A DNA stretch of 64,000 bases from Bifidobacterium santillanense (GCF_018555385.1 NZ_JAFEJS010000011.1:1-64000), one strand, 5' to 3'. Positions 49,043-59,724 are shown, counted from the stretch's first letter. Numbers and translations are program-made. The notes: generated by a model not told the origin, from the sequence alone.

Positions 49043-50476
49043 ATGGCATGGAATTCCTTCGCGACGCCGCTGATCGGCAAGGGCGTGCGCTGGGCGTCGC
49101 GCACGCTGCACCACGGCGGATCCGCGTTCCCCGGCAAGATCGTCGAGACGATCGACCCGACGTTCCTCGCGCGCACGCTCGCGCAGCTGCCGCTCGGCGT
49201 CGTCCTCGTCTCCGGCACGAACGGCAAGACCACGACCACGCGCATGGTCGCCTCGATGCTCTCCGATCTGGGACTCAAGGTGTTCACCAACCCGACCGGA
49301 TCGAACTTCACGCGCGGCGTCGTCTCCGCGCTGCTCCAGACCGTATCGCTGGCCGGACGGCTCGACGCCGACATCGCCGTGCTCGAACTCGACGAGGCAT
49401 ACGCCGTGCACTTCGTGCATCAGGTCCGCCCCCGCTACTCGCTCCTGCTCAACGTGATGCGTGACCAGCTCGACCGCTTCGGCGAGATCGACAACACCGC
49501 GCGCCTGCTCGGCAAGGCCGCCGCCGCGACCGACGGCACCGTCGTGCTCAACCGCGAGGACCCGCGCATCGCGCGCCTCGCCAGACTCGCGCCCGCCGGC
49601 ACCGGAGTGCGCTACTTCGGCCTGTCCGACGACCTCAAGCGCTTCTTCCCGTCCGACGACGACATGGCCACGACCGTGTCGGTCGAGGGGGAGACGTCCG
49701 CCGCATCGCCGTCCGTGGCCGGCTCATCCGCCTCCGCTGGTTCGGAGGCCGCCCTGCCCGCTGACGTCACCCTCACCGCGGTCGGCGACCACGCCGCCAC
49801 GTTCCTCATGGACGGCGACGAACACCACACCGACGTCAGGCTCGAGGGCGTGTACAACCTGTACAACGCCGCCGCCGCGCTCGCCGTCGTACGCGCGGTG
49901 CGGCGGGACGCCATCGCGCGCACCCCGTCCGTGGCCGGCGCCTCGGCCGGCACGCCGGTGTCCGACTTCCGCGCGCGTCTGCGCCGGTTCGCCCAGGCGA
50001 AGGACGACGACCTCATCGCCGCCGTCTCGCGCGTCACCCCGGCGTTCGGCCGCGGCGAGGTCATCGACGTGAACGGTTCGCCGACCGAGCTGCTGCTCGT
50101 CAAGAACCCGATGGGCTTCCGCCTCTCGCTCGCGAGCTTCCCGCCCGAGGGCGCCGACACGATGATCGTCATCAACGACGAGTACGCCGACGGCCGCGAC
50201 ATGAGCTGGCTGTGGGACGTCGACTTCACGTCGTTGCGTGAAACCGGCGTCGCGCAGGTCTCCGGCGTGCGCGCGTGGGACATGGCCCTGCGCCTCGGCT
50301 ACGACCAGGTGCCGGTCGGCGCGGTCGACACCGACATCGACGCCGCGCTCGCAGCGTTCGTCGCGCGCAACCCCGGCACCCGCAAGCACATCTACTGCAC
50401 GTACACCGCGATGCTCAAGGTGCGCGCCGCACTGGGCCGCATCGCGCACGTCGCCGACGCCGGCGTGGGCAAGTAA
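49043..50476 (+). CDS. murT: Lipid II isoglutaminyl synthase, MurT subunit (no zinc-ribbon cysteines)
   Basis: A 477-aa Mur-ligase-fold ATPase. With GatD it amidates the alpha-carboxyl of D-Glu in the peptidoglycan stem to D-isoGln. The P-loop VSGTNGKTTTTR is at about residues 56-67, then GSNFTRGV, LELDEAYAVHFV and NVMRDQLDRFGEID. In characterised MurT proteins four Cys form a zinc ribbon in the central domain; here that place (about residues 213-245) is an Ala/Ser-rich stretch and the only Cys is near the C-terminus (IYCTYT). The C-terminal domain has DMSWLWDVDF, typical of the family. Its stop is 14 nt before the gatD ATG, with AAGGAGG between. Confidence 0.93.
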   Translation: MAWNSFATPLIGKGVRWASRTLHHGGSAFPGKIVETIDPTFLARTLAQLPLGVVLVSGTNGKTTTTRMVASMLSDLGLKVFTNPTGSNFTRGVVSALLQTVSLAGRLDADIAVLELDEAYAVHFVHQVRPRYSLLLNVMRDQLDRFGEIDNTARLLGKAAAATDGTVVLNREDPRIARLARLAPAGTGVRYFGLSDDLKRFFPSDDDMATTVSVEGETSAASPSVAGSSASAGSEAALPADVTLTAVGDHAATFLMDGDEHHTDVRLEGVYNLYNAAAALAVVRAVRRDAIARTPSVAGASAGTPVSDFRARLRRFAQAKDDDLIAAVSRVTPAFGRGEVIDVNGSPTELLLVKNPMGFRLSLASFPPEGADTMIVINDEYADGRDMSWLWDVDFTSLRETGVAQVSGVRAWDMALRLGYDQVPVGAVDTDIDAALAAFVARNPGTRKHIYCTYTAMLKVRAALGRIAHVADAGVGK

Positions 50477-50490
50477 GGAGGTTTCCGACA

Positions 50491-51258
50491 ATGGGAAAGA
50501 CGATCGACGTGATGTCCCTCTACCCGAAGGACATGAACATCTACGGCGACTCCGGCAACGTGCTCACGATCCGCCGCCGCCTCGAACTGTACGGCTACGA
50601 GCCGGTCATCCACCAGTACAACCAGGGCGACGACTGGCCCGACCACGTCGACCTGATCCTCGGCGGCGGCGGCCAGGACAGCGGCCAGAGCAAGATCATC
50701 GACGACTTCTTCAAACGCGCCGACCTGATCCGCTCGCTCGCGTTCCACGGCACGCCGATGCTGATGATCTGCGGCATGTACCAGCTGTTCGGCGAGTACT
50801 TCGAGACCGTCGAGGGCTCGCGTCTCGAAGGCATCGGCGTGATCGGCGCGTACACGATCGGCAAGGACGTGCGCATGATCGGCAACCTCGTCGAGCACTC
50901 CGACGACTTCGGCGACATCATCGGCTACGAGAACCACTCCGGACAGACGTTCCTGCGTGAGGGCACGTCGCCGCTCGGCTCGGTCGACGAGGAGGGGCGC
51001 GGCAACAACGGCGAGGACTTCACCGAGGGCGCGCGCTTCAACAACGTGATCGGCACGTACATGCACGGCTCGCTGCTGCCGAAGAACCCGCTCATCGCCG
51101 ACTTCCTCATCCGCAACGCCGTCGAACGCCGCTACGGCGAACTCAACGACGGCCGTCTCGCCACGGACGCGCAGACCCCGGATCAGGCCGCCGAGCTCGC
51201 GCGCCTCGACGAGGTCGCCGCCAAGGCCCGCGAGGTCGCCGCCGCTCGTCCGCGCTGA
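50491..51258 (+). CDS. gatD: Lipid II isoglutaminyl synthase, GatD glutaminase subunit
   Basis: A 255-aa class-I-like glutamine amidotransferase that releases ammonia for MurT. The nucleophile is Cys94 in MLMICGMYQLFG and the catalytic His192 lies in IGTYMHGSLLPKNP. LILGGGGQDSGQ and IIGYENHSGQTF are conserved family segments. ATG 50491 follows AAGGAGG; the longer frame upstream is antisense-like noise over murT. The two genes form an operon directly after dnaB. Confidence 0.95.
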   Translation: MGKTIDVMSLYPKDMNIYGDSGNVLTIRRRLELYGYEPVIHQYNQGDDWPDHVDLILGGGGQDSGQSKIIDDFFKRADLIRSLAFHGTPMLMICGMYQLFGEYFETVEGSRLEGIGVIGAYTIGKDVRMIGNLVEHSDDFGDIIGYENHSGQTFLREGTSPLGSVDEEGRGNNGEDFTEGARFNNVIGTYMHGSLLPKNPLIADFLIRNAVERRYGELNDGRLATDAQTPDQAAELARLDEVAAKAREVAAARPR

Positions 51259-51396
51259 CGGACCGGGCCGGTCCGGGCGGCCGGGCAGACGGAATCCGTG
51301 GGTGTCGTCCAATAATCGGGCGGACCCCGTTGGAGTACCCTAAGAACTACGAGCGCGCGGCATCAGGCCGCGCCCGGCCTCACAAGGAGGGACATC

Positions 51397-51678
51397 ATGG
51401 CTGATTTCGATTTGGGTGACGGCCTGCGCAAGGTCGTGCTGGCGGGCATCGGCGCCCTCGCCACCGGATACGAGAAGGGCAGCGAGCTCGTCGACGACCT
51501 CGTCAAGAAGGGCGAGCTGACCGTCGAGCAGGGCAAGAGCCTCAACACCGAGCTCAAGCGCAAGGTGGGTGAGTCCCTCGTCAAGGACGCCGACAAGGAC
51601 GACGAGAAGCGCGCCGCCAAGTCCGACGACGCCGAGACCCCGGCGGAGGAGACCGAGGACAAGCCGTCCGAGGTCTGA
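51397..51678 (+). CDS. Small phasin-like helical protein
   Basis: A 93-aa protein with one amphipathic helical pair (LRKVVLAGIGALATGYEKG and then LVDDLVKKGELTVEQGKSL) and a disordered acidic tail rich in Asp, Glu and Lys. The arrangement matches the short phasin/PhaF-like proteins (COG3937-type) common in actinobacteria, which often precede an ABC1-kinase gene, as here. ATG 51397 has an excellent AAGGAGG site. Its role is unknown; association with membranes or storage granules is family knowledge only. Confidence 0.75.
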   Translation: MADFDLGDGLRKVVLAGIGALATGYEKGSELVDDLVKKGELTVEQGKSLNTELKRKVGESLVKDADKDDEKRAAKSDDAETPAEETEDKPSEV

Positions 51679-51710
51679 GTCGACCGGCCGTCGGGCCGTA
51701 TGAATCACAT

Positions 51711-51753
51711 GGGAGCGGACCCCGAGCCGTGACGTCGGCGCGGGGACGCTCCC
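51711..51753 (+). terminator. Interrupted GC-rich terminator hairpin
   Basis: GGGAGCG, CCCCG and GCCG (51711-51729) pair in order with CGGC, CGGGG and CGCTCCC (51736-51753), with small internal loops, and are followed by GTCTTG. Confidence 0.65.
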
Positions 51754-51813
51754 GTCTTGCGTAGTGCCGCGGATGAGCGCGGATGACCCGGAGAGGATAG
51801 GGAGGTCGCAGAC

Positions 51814-53601
<1,788 letters not shown>

Positions 53602-54381
53602 CCCTCGTCGGTCCTCCGTCCGGGGCCGGCCGTTCACCCGTGGCCTCCGGCCCGGGTGTCCCCGGTTACGTTTCGATGTGCTCCGTAGTTGAAGGCGAGG
53701 AGCAGCTCCGACCTGGGTGTCCCCGGTTGCGTTTCCCGTAATTCCGATCGTCAGTGGGCTCCTGTCGGGGCCCGGGTACGTTCCCCGTGGTCCCTCGCCC
53801 GGCTGGAATGGGTTCACGTTGCCGCACGTCGGGAGTTGAGTACGTTCCCCGTGGCTCCACAACCCTACGGGAGACGGCAGTGGGGAATATTGTTGGGAAT
53901 CGTGTACGTTCCCCGTGGTCCCACATCCCCAACTCCCGCTTTTCGTACGCTGAGCCCATCCTGACGTACGTTGTCGGTGGGTATCCGGATCAAGCCCCCT
54001 GTTTTCGTATGCTGGCCGTCGCTTGTCGTACGAAAACAGGGGGTAAGACCGGTAGAGCCACGGAAGACGTACGCCTAGGCGGACTCAGCGTACGGTCATG
54101 GTGGGGAAGCCGCTCAACCTCCGGATGATGAGCTCCGGTGGCCCGATTCGTGGTCGTCGTATCCGAGACATGATGTCATGTGGCTGGGGTCGTTGGCCTC
54201 TCGGATGCAATGCGCCGTCTTATTCATCCCAGGTGGCCGTTCATCCGTGACCGGACCAATCTGGGAGGAGTTATCCACATTTTTCGGACGTCGGGGAGGT
54301 TCATCCACCGGACCGTGAACCGTTATTCCCATCCCGTATGCGGATGTGGCGTTCCCCTTCCCCGTCCAATACCGTGGAATC
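53602..54381. repeat. Repeat-rich gene-free stretch; left direct repeat at about 53711-54105
   Basis: The block contains the 15-mer GTACGTTCCCCGTGG three times (53776, 53840, 53904; 64-bp period), with degenerate versions before it. A 17-bp hairpin follows (53995-54011 with 54027-54043, arms CCCCCTGTTTTCGTATG and its partner), nested in an 11-bp inverted repeat CGTACGCTGAG (53944-53954) and CTCAGCGTACG (54084-54094). Several further ACGTACG motifs occur. The whole block recurs in the same orientation at about 55364-55753. Between 54106 and 54381 there is a DnaA box (54271-54279) and no gene. Confidence 0.8.
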
Positions 54382-55350
54382 ATGAGACAGCACAAGGTAG
54401 TGAATGATCTGATTCGTGAAGCCGAATCGCAGCGGAGATGTCTGTACGGCGCCGACGACGCGTCCCGTCGAGCCTTGCATCGGCGACTCGGCGTCGGTGA
54501 ACTGGTTGCGCCGTATCCGAATGTGTACGCCAGAGCGGAGTATTGGAGAGGGCTGAACGCGTGTCAGCAGTCATTGCATGTGGCTCGGGCGTTGCATCTG
54601 ATGCATCTGAAATGGGTGTTCGCCGGTCTGACGGCTATCGATGCGTATGGTTTCGATCATACGTGGCGGATGCATGCCGGTGAGCTGATGGTTGCGGATG
54701 ACCGTGGCAGGGGCGACAGGACGCCCTTGGCCCAGGGGGCCTATACGTTGCGGCGTGTCTTCGTGCCGGCGATCCGGCCCGTGATGGTTGCGGGTATTCC
54801 CGTTACCGGTGCCGCGAGATCGCTGGTGGACTGCGCGTCGGAAGCTTCGTTCCTGCAGGCCCTGCCGATGTTCGACTCCGCCATCCGCAGGGGAGTGGAT
54901 ATGGATGAGGTGCGGGCGGTGTGTCGCGGGATGCGCGCCGACTGCACTGCGGTGGAGAGAGCGCTCAGGTATGCCAACGGCAAGTGCGAGAACGGTGGCG
55001 AGTCGATGACCTACGGCGTGACGGTGCTCAGCGGATTCGCCGTACCCGAGTTCCAGGTGGAGTTCCGAACCGCGGATCGCACGTTCCGCGTGGATTTCCT
55101 ATGGCGTCTTCATGACGGGCGGATCATCGTGCTGGAATACGACGGCATGCGCAAATACTCCGATCCCTCCATGGCCGGACGTCGATCGGTGAAACAGGTG
55201 GTCGGTGCCCAGCTGAACCGAGACCAGACGTTGCGGACGCTTGGAGTCACGACGGTCCTTCACTGCGATTACGACGACGTCGTGGCGCAGAAGCCCTTGG
55301 TTCGTATGCTCTCCGAGGTCGGGGTGCCTTGGGTCGGTCGTCCATGGTGA
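54382..55350 (+). CDS. AbiEi-like / DUF559-type protein in a repeat-bounded cassette
   Basis: A 322-aa protein. The N-terminal part (LHRRLGVGELVAPYPNVY, about residues 30-50, with GLTAIDAYGFDH later) resembles the winged-helix AbiEi-type antitoxin domain found in actinobacteria. The C-terminal part (about residues 215-322) resembles DUF559/Vsr-like PD-(D/E)xK folds: FRVDFLWRL, IVLEYDGMRKY, and a late RDQTLRTLGVTTVLHC segment ending in a beta-strand and helix. No AbiEii toxin partner is present. TACCGT at 54370-54375 lies 6 nt before the ATG, so it may be leaderless. It is flanked by two ~390-bp direct repeats. A defence or addiction function is possible but unproven. Confidence 0.65.
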   Translation: MRQHKVVNDLIREAESQRRCLYGADDASRRALHRRLGVGELVAPYPNVYARAEYWRGLNACQQSLHVARALHLMHLKWVFAGLTAIDAYGFDHTWRMHAGELMVADDRGRGDRTPLAQGAYTLRRVFVPAIRPVMVAGIPVTGAARSLVDCASEASFLQALPMFDSAIRRGVDMDEVRAVCRGMRADCTAVERALRYANGKCENGGESMTYGVTVLSGFAVPEFQVEFRTADRTFRVDFLWRLHDGRIIVLEYDGMRKYSDPSMAGRRSVKQVVGAQLNRDQTLRTLGVTTVLHCDYDDVVAQKPLVRMLSEVGVPWVGRPW

Positions 55351-56035
55351 TTCGACTCGCCGGCCCGTGGGTCCGGTTATGTTTCCTCCGATTCCGGCCG
55401 TCGGTGGGTTCCTGTTGGAGGACGGGTACGTTCCCCGTGGTTCCGACCCGGCTGGAATGGGTTCACGTTGCCGCATGTTGGGGCCGGGTACGTTCCCCGT
55501 GGCCTCATATCTCGCCGGTGGACGGGGATGCGCCGGCACGTCGGGAATCGGGTACGTTCCCCGTGGTTCCACATCCCAACCCCCGCTTTTCGTACGTTGG
55601 GTTCGTCCTGGCGTACGTTGTCGGTGGGTATTCGGGTCGAACTCCCTGTTTTCGTATGCTGGCCATCGCTTGGCGTACGAAAACAGGGGGTAGGACCGGT
55701 CGGGCCACGGAAGACGTACGCCTAGGAGGGCTCAGCGTACGGTCATGGTGGGGGTGGCGGGTAATCAGGGGTGTAGTCGGATCCGGCAGGATCCCTTAGG
55801 CGCAGGTCCGGTGCGTGATGCGGAAGAGGGCAGCGGCAGGCCGATGCCGTTGAAGAAGTGGCAGGTCTGGCGCGTGATGCGAAAGAGGGGCCGGATCATG
55901 TTGTTCCCGGGATGATCGGCGTCTTCCGTGCGCAGACCTTGGCCTCACGGTCCTCGATAGTATGAAACCGTTGAAATAAAGAAATGATAACAATGGGAGA
56001 AACGCCTGAAATTCCAAGGATGGTTGCGTTCTGAT
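55351..56035. repeat. Right direct repeat (about 55364-55753) and a 59-bp tandem repeat
   Basis: Second copy of the block left of the AbiEi-like gene: GTACGTTCCCCGTGG at 55426, 55488 and 55552, the hairpin arms at 55642-55658 and 55674-55690, and the CTCAGCGTACG end. Beyond it GCAGGTC-GG-GCGTGATGCG-AAGAGGG occurs at 55802-55830 and 55861-55889 (period 59). Short frames here have no ribosome binding site and are composed of repeat. From about 55890 to 56035 nothing recognisable precedes the promoter. Confidence 0.78.
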
Positions 56036-56064
56036 TTGACTTTATACCGGTATCAAAATATAGT
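56036..56064 (+). promoter_or_regulatory. Promoter with embedded LacI-type operator upstream of the GH36 gene
   Basis: TTGACT (56036-56041) and TATAGT (56059-56064) are separated by exactly 17 bp. The spacer contains the perfect palindrome ATACCGGTAT (56044-56053). Binding there would block RNA polymerase. The same palindrome, one base different, occurs before the LacI gene at 59828. The leader is about 160 nt. Confidence 0.82.
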
Positions 56065-56230
56065 GTCGTACGACAACGGAAAACGAAGGTCGGCACGGAC
56101 GATGTGCGGTTCGGGCCGACCGGCATGATGCGCGTCGCGGATGAAGGCGGCAACGGGCACGGCGGTGACGCCGGACCGTGGCCGACGCCCCGAAGTCGGA
56201 CGCCCGTGGTGTGCATCGAGGAGGAACGCA

Positions 56231-58381
56231 ATGGCGAACGGTTTCTCGTGGGGCAATGACGCGCTGACCCTGCGGTTCGAATGGGACGACGAGTCCCCGG
56301 TGTCCGTCGCGTCGGTCGAGGCGACGACCGAAGGCGGCGGAACGGTCAAGGCGGTATTGGACCACCGCATCCCGATCGTCGAGATGGAGATCGCCGGCAC
56401 CGGCCACTGGATCGCCTGCGACAAGCTCATCCACACCACCCTCGGCCGCGACCTGCGCTATGTGGGTCACAGGGAGTCCGAGGATAAGGCCCGCGGCGTC
56501 AAGCGCCTCGACGTCGAGGTCGCCGACCCCGAGCAGGGCGTCGCCGTGACCGTCACCTACGAGCTGCCTAACGGCATCCCGATGTTCCGCACCTATGCGA
56601 CCGTCACCAACACCAACGCCGACAAGACCGAGCCTCCGCTGAGCATCGAGCAGATCACCAGCTGGGCGTCCGCGTTCGGCGCGCCGGAGGGCCAGCAGGC
56701 CGACCTCGCCGCATGGGAGTCCATCGAGGGCAAGTACGATTGGCTTGCCGAGGGCCGCTGGCACGCCACGCCCCTGCGCGACTACTTCCCGGACATGGCC
56801 GAGGAGCTCACCAACGTCGACCCGCGCGGCGAGCACCGCGTCGTGTCCACCAGCACCTGGTCCACCGGCCGTTTCGCCCCGCTCGCCATCGAGCAGTCCA
56901 AGACGTTCGGCCTCGCGTGGCTGTTCCAGATCGAGCACAACGGCGCATGGCGCTGGGACATCGGCGAGGACACCGCCGACGCCTACATGGCCCTGACCGG
57001 TCCGACCAGCGTCGACCACGGCTGGGCAAGGAACCTCAAGCCCGGCGAGACCTTCGCCACCGTCCCGGCGTCGGTCGCGCTCGGCGGCGACTTCGACGAC
57101 GTCGTCAGGGCCGTCACCGACTACCGTCGTGCGATGCGCACGCAGCCGGACCACGTCGACAACGCCCGTCCGCGCGTCATCTTCAACGACTACATGAACA
57201 CGATCTACGGCGACCCGACCACCGAGAAGGAACTGCCGCTCATCGAGGCCGCCGCCAAGGTCGGCATCGAGATCTTCTGCATCGACTGCGGCTGGTACGA
57301 CGACTCCGGCAACTGGTGGCCGACTGTCGGCGAATGGCTGCCGTCCAGGACCCGTTTCCCCGGGAAGAAGGGCCTCGGCGAGGTCGTCGACGCGATCCGC
57401 GCCGCCGGCATGGTCCCGGGTCTGTGGCTCGAGCCCGAGGTCATCGGCGTCAAAAGCCCGATGGCGGACAAGCTCCCCGATTCCGCGTTCTTCATGCGCA
57501 ACGGCCACCGCGTCGTCGAGCAGGAGCGCTACGTGCTCGACCTGCGCAGCCCCGAGGCGCGCAAACACCTCGACACGGTCGTCGACCGCCTCGTCGACGA
57601 GTACGGCGTCGGCTACTTCAAGTTCGACTACAACGTCCAGCCCGGCATCGGCACCGACGTCGACTCCGACTCGCTCGGCGACGGCCTGCTCGGCCACAAC
57701 CGCGCCTACCTCGACTGGGTGGACGGCGTGCACCGCCGCCACCCCGACCTGATCCTCGAGAACTGCTCCTCCGGCGGCATGCGCGAGGACTTCGCGCAGA
57801 CCTCCCGCTTCCAGGTGCAGTCCACCTCCGATCAGCAGGACTTCCGCCTGTACCCGACGATCGCCGCCACCGCGCCGATGATGGTCCTGCCCGAACAGGC
57901 CGGCAGCTGGGCCTACCCGCAGTCCACGATGGGCGTCGAGGAGAGCGCCGTCAACATCAACACGACGTTCCTCGGCCGCTACTTCCTGTCCGGCTACATC
58001 AACCGCATGAGCGACGAGCAGCGCACGCTGGTCGAGGAGTCGATCGCCCAGTACAAGAGGTACGTGCAGCCGGTCATCGCCTCGTCCACGCCGTTCTGGC
58101 CGCTCGGCCTGCCGGGCTGGACCGACAGAGTCGTCGCCTACGGCCTGTACGCGCCCGACTACGCGCTCGTCACCGTCTGGGACCGTGACTCCGATGGCGG
58201 CACCGTCGCGCTCGATTTGCCGAGGTGCCACGGCCGCGACGCGACCGTCACCCCGATCTTCCCGGACAAGGACGTCGACGCATGGCCCGTCTCCTGGGAC
58301 GCCGCCCATGGCCGCGCCGCCGTGCGGGTGCCCGGCGACGGCCACGCCTCCCGCACGTTCCTCGTCGCGCCCAAGGACTGA
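56231..58381 (+). CDS. GH36 alpha-galactosidase-like glycoside hydrolase
   Basis: A 716-aa cytosolic enzyme of clan GH-D. The catalytic nucleophile is Asp466 in GYFKFDYNVQPG and the likely acid/base is Asp534 in STSDQQDFRL. IFCIDCGWYDDSGNW and PGLWLEPEVIG are family motifs, as is LENCSSGGMRED. The sequence differs clearly from the second GH36 enzyme at 60884, so it belongs to another subgroup and may act on different alpha-galactosides. ATG 56231 follows GAGGAGG. It has no signal peptide, so the substrate must be imported, presumably by the MFS protein encoded 81 nt downstream. Transcription starts at an operator-embedded promoter. Confidence 0.88.
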   Translation: MANGFSWGNDALTLRFEWDDESPVSVASVEATTEGGGTVKAVLDHRIPIVEMEIAGTGHWIACDKLIHTTLGRDLRYVGHRESEDKARGVKRLDVEVADPEQGVAVTVTYELPNGIPMFRTYATVTNTNADKTEPPLSIEQITSWASAFGAPEGQQADLAAWESIEGKYDWLAEGRWHATPLRDYFPDMAEELTNVDPRGEHRVVSTSTWSTGRFAPLAIEQSKTFGLAWLFQIEHNGAWRWDIGEDTADAYMALTGPTSVDHGWARNLKPGETFATVPASVALGGDFDDVVRAVTDYRRAMRTQPDHVDNARPRVIFNDYMNTIYGDPTTEKELPLIEAAAKVGIEIFCIDCGWYDDSGNWWPTVGEWLPSRTRFPGKKGLGEVVDAIRAAGMVPGLWLEPEVIGVKSPMADKLPDSAFFMRNGHRVVEQERYVLDLRSPEARKHLDTVVDRLVDEYGVGYFKFDYNVQPGIGTDVDSDSLGDGLLGHNRAYLDWVDGVHRRHPDLILENCSSGGMREDFAQTSRFQVQSTSDQQDFRLYPTIAATAPMMVLPEQAGSWAYPQSTMGVEESAVNINTTFLGRYFLSGYINRMSDEQRTLVEESIAQYKRYVQPVIASSTPFWPLGLPGWTDRVVAYGLYAPDYALVTVWDRDSDGGTVALDLPRCHGRDATVTPIFPDKDVDAWPVSWDAAHGRAAVRVPGDGHASRTFLVAPKD

Positions 58382-58462
58382 GCCGGACCCGGCCCCTTCC
58401 GCCAGCGCCGAATCCTTCCGTCAACCAACCACCACAACCCAACCAAACCAAAGGAAACCCCC

Positions 58463-59686
58463 ATGTCATCCAAGAAGAAGGATGTCAACAGCCTCTCGGT
58501 CATCCTGCCGATGCTGTCCGCCTCCCTGTTCCTCACCAGCTACAGCGTCGTCAACGGCGTCATCCCGCAGCTGGGCCGCGCGCTCAACGTCGACAACACG
58601 TCCGCCGAGCTGCTGTCGACCACGCCGTCGCTGACCGCCCTGATCACCCTGCTCATCTCCCCGGCGCTCGCCCGCTTCTTCGGCCTGAAGAAGGTCATCG
58701 GCGCCGGCCTGTTCCTCGTCGGCATCACCGCGTTCGTGCCGATGTTCGCCACCAACTTCGCGGTCGTCATGGCGGCCCGCGTGCTCTTCGGCATGGGCCT
58801 GGGCCTGTACAACTCGCTGGTCATCACCCTCATCCAGATGATGTACTCCGGCAACCGCCGCGCCACCCTGCTCGGCATCCGCGGCGCCACCGAGAACCTC
58901 GGCCAGGCCATCATGACCGCCCTGGTCTCCGTGTTCGTGCTCATCGCCGGCTGGCAGGGCGCCTTCGTCGTCTACCTGTTCGCCTTCCCGGTCCTCATCT
59001 GGTTCTGGATCCAGGTCCCCGACGTCCACCTCGACAAGTCCGGCTCCTCCGACATGGAGGACGAGGGCAACGTCAACACCTACCCCGACAGGACCAGCCC
59101 GCTGCTCGGCGCGTTCTGCGTGTGCGCCGCCCTGTACATGGTGTTCTTCAACGCCATCAACGTCCGCTTCGCCGAGATCGCCCAGAAGATCCTGAACGAC
59201 CCGCACCACGACTCCTCCGTGATCATCTCCGTCGGCATCCTGTTCGCCGTCGTGGCCGGCTTCGTGTACGGCTTCCTCGAGAAGAGGTTCGGCGACCGCA
59301 CCTACTACGTGGGCATGGGCATCTACTTCCTCGGCTGCCTGCTCGTCTCCGTCGCCGGCAGCAACTACGCCGTGCTCGTCGCCGGGTTCTTCCTGTTCAA
59401 CTTCCCCGGCCCGATCCTCGGACCGTTCCTGTGCAACCGCATCCCGAAGTACGCCACCAAGAGCTCCCAGGCGTTCTGGTCCACGATGATCATCCTGTCC
59501 TTCCACGTCGGCGTCTTCGCCTCGCCGCTTGCGATGAAGGCCATCGCCGCGATCACCGGCTCCACCGACCCGGCCGCCCCGTTCCCGTGGTTCACCGTCG
59601 GCTTCGCGATCATGATCGCCGTGGTCGCCGTCTGGCGCCTGACCCACAAGGACGGCGCCAGGAAGGCCGCGATCGCCACCGCGTGA
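58463..59686 (+). CDS. Major facilitator superfamily transporter (putative oligosaccharide or sugar permease)
   Basis: A 407-aa membrane protein with 12 predicted helices and a hydrophilic central loop (about residues 190-210). FFGLKKVIGAGLFLVG between helices 2 and 3 is an MFS loop of the motif-A type, and ARVLFGMGLGLYNSLVI resembles motif B/C. ATG 58463 follows AAAGGAAA. Its place between a GH36 enzyme and a LacI regulator, with a terminator directly after it, makes a role in importing the GH36 substrate likely. Substrate specificity cannot be read from sequence. Confidence 0.85.
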   Translation: MSSKKKDVNSLSVILPMLSASLFLTSYSVVNGVIPQLGRALNVDNTSAELLSTTPSLTALITLLISPALARFFGLKKVIGAGLFLVGITAFVPMFATNFAVVMAARVLFGMGLGLYNSLVITLIQMMYSGNRRATLLGIRGATENLGQAIMTALVSVFVLIAGWQGAFVVYLFAFPVLIWFWIQVPDVHLDKSGSSDMEDEGNVNTYPDRTSPLLGAFCVCAALYMVFFNAINVRFAEIAQKILNDPHHDSSVIISVGILFAVVAGFVYGFLEKRFGDRTYYVGMGIYFLGCLLVSVAGSNYAVLVAGFFLFNFPGPILGPFLCNRIPKYATKSSQAFWSTMIILSFHVGVFASPLAMKAIAAITGSTDPAAPFPWFTVGFAIMIAVVAVWRLTHKDGARKAAIATA

Positions 59687-59724
59687 TCGTCCGGCCCGTC
59701 ATGGCCGTAACGTCCTGACCGCAC

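Noticed and set aside
54382-55350. Complete AbiE toxin-antitoxin system
   Set aside because: No AbiEii nucleotidyltransferase toxin gene is adjacent; only the AbiEi-like N-terminal part is suggested.
53776-55566. CRISPR array
   Set aside because: Repeat is only 15 nt, there are three copies per block, spacers are partly the same between blocks, and no cas gene is near.
55241-55799. Frames of 85-156 codons after the AbiEi-like gene
   Set aside because: They consist of the direct repeat, as do those at 53689-54128, and show no coding signature.
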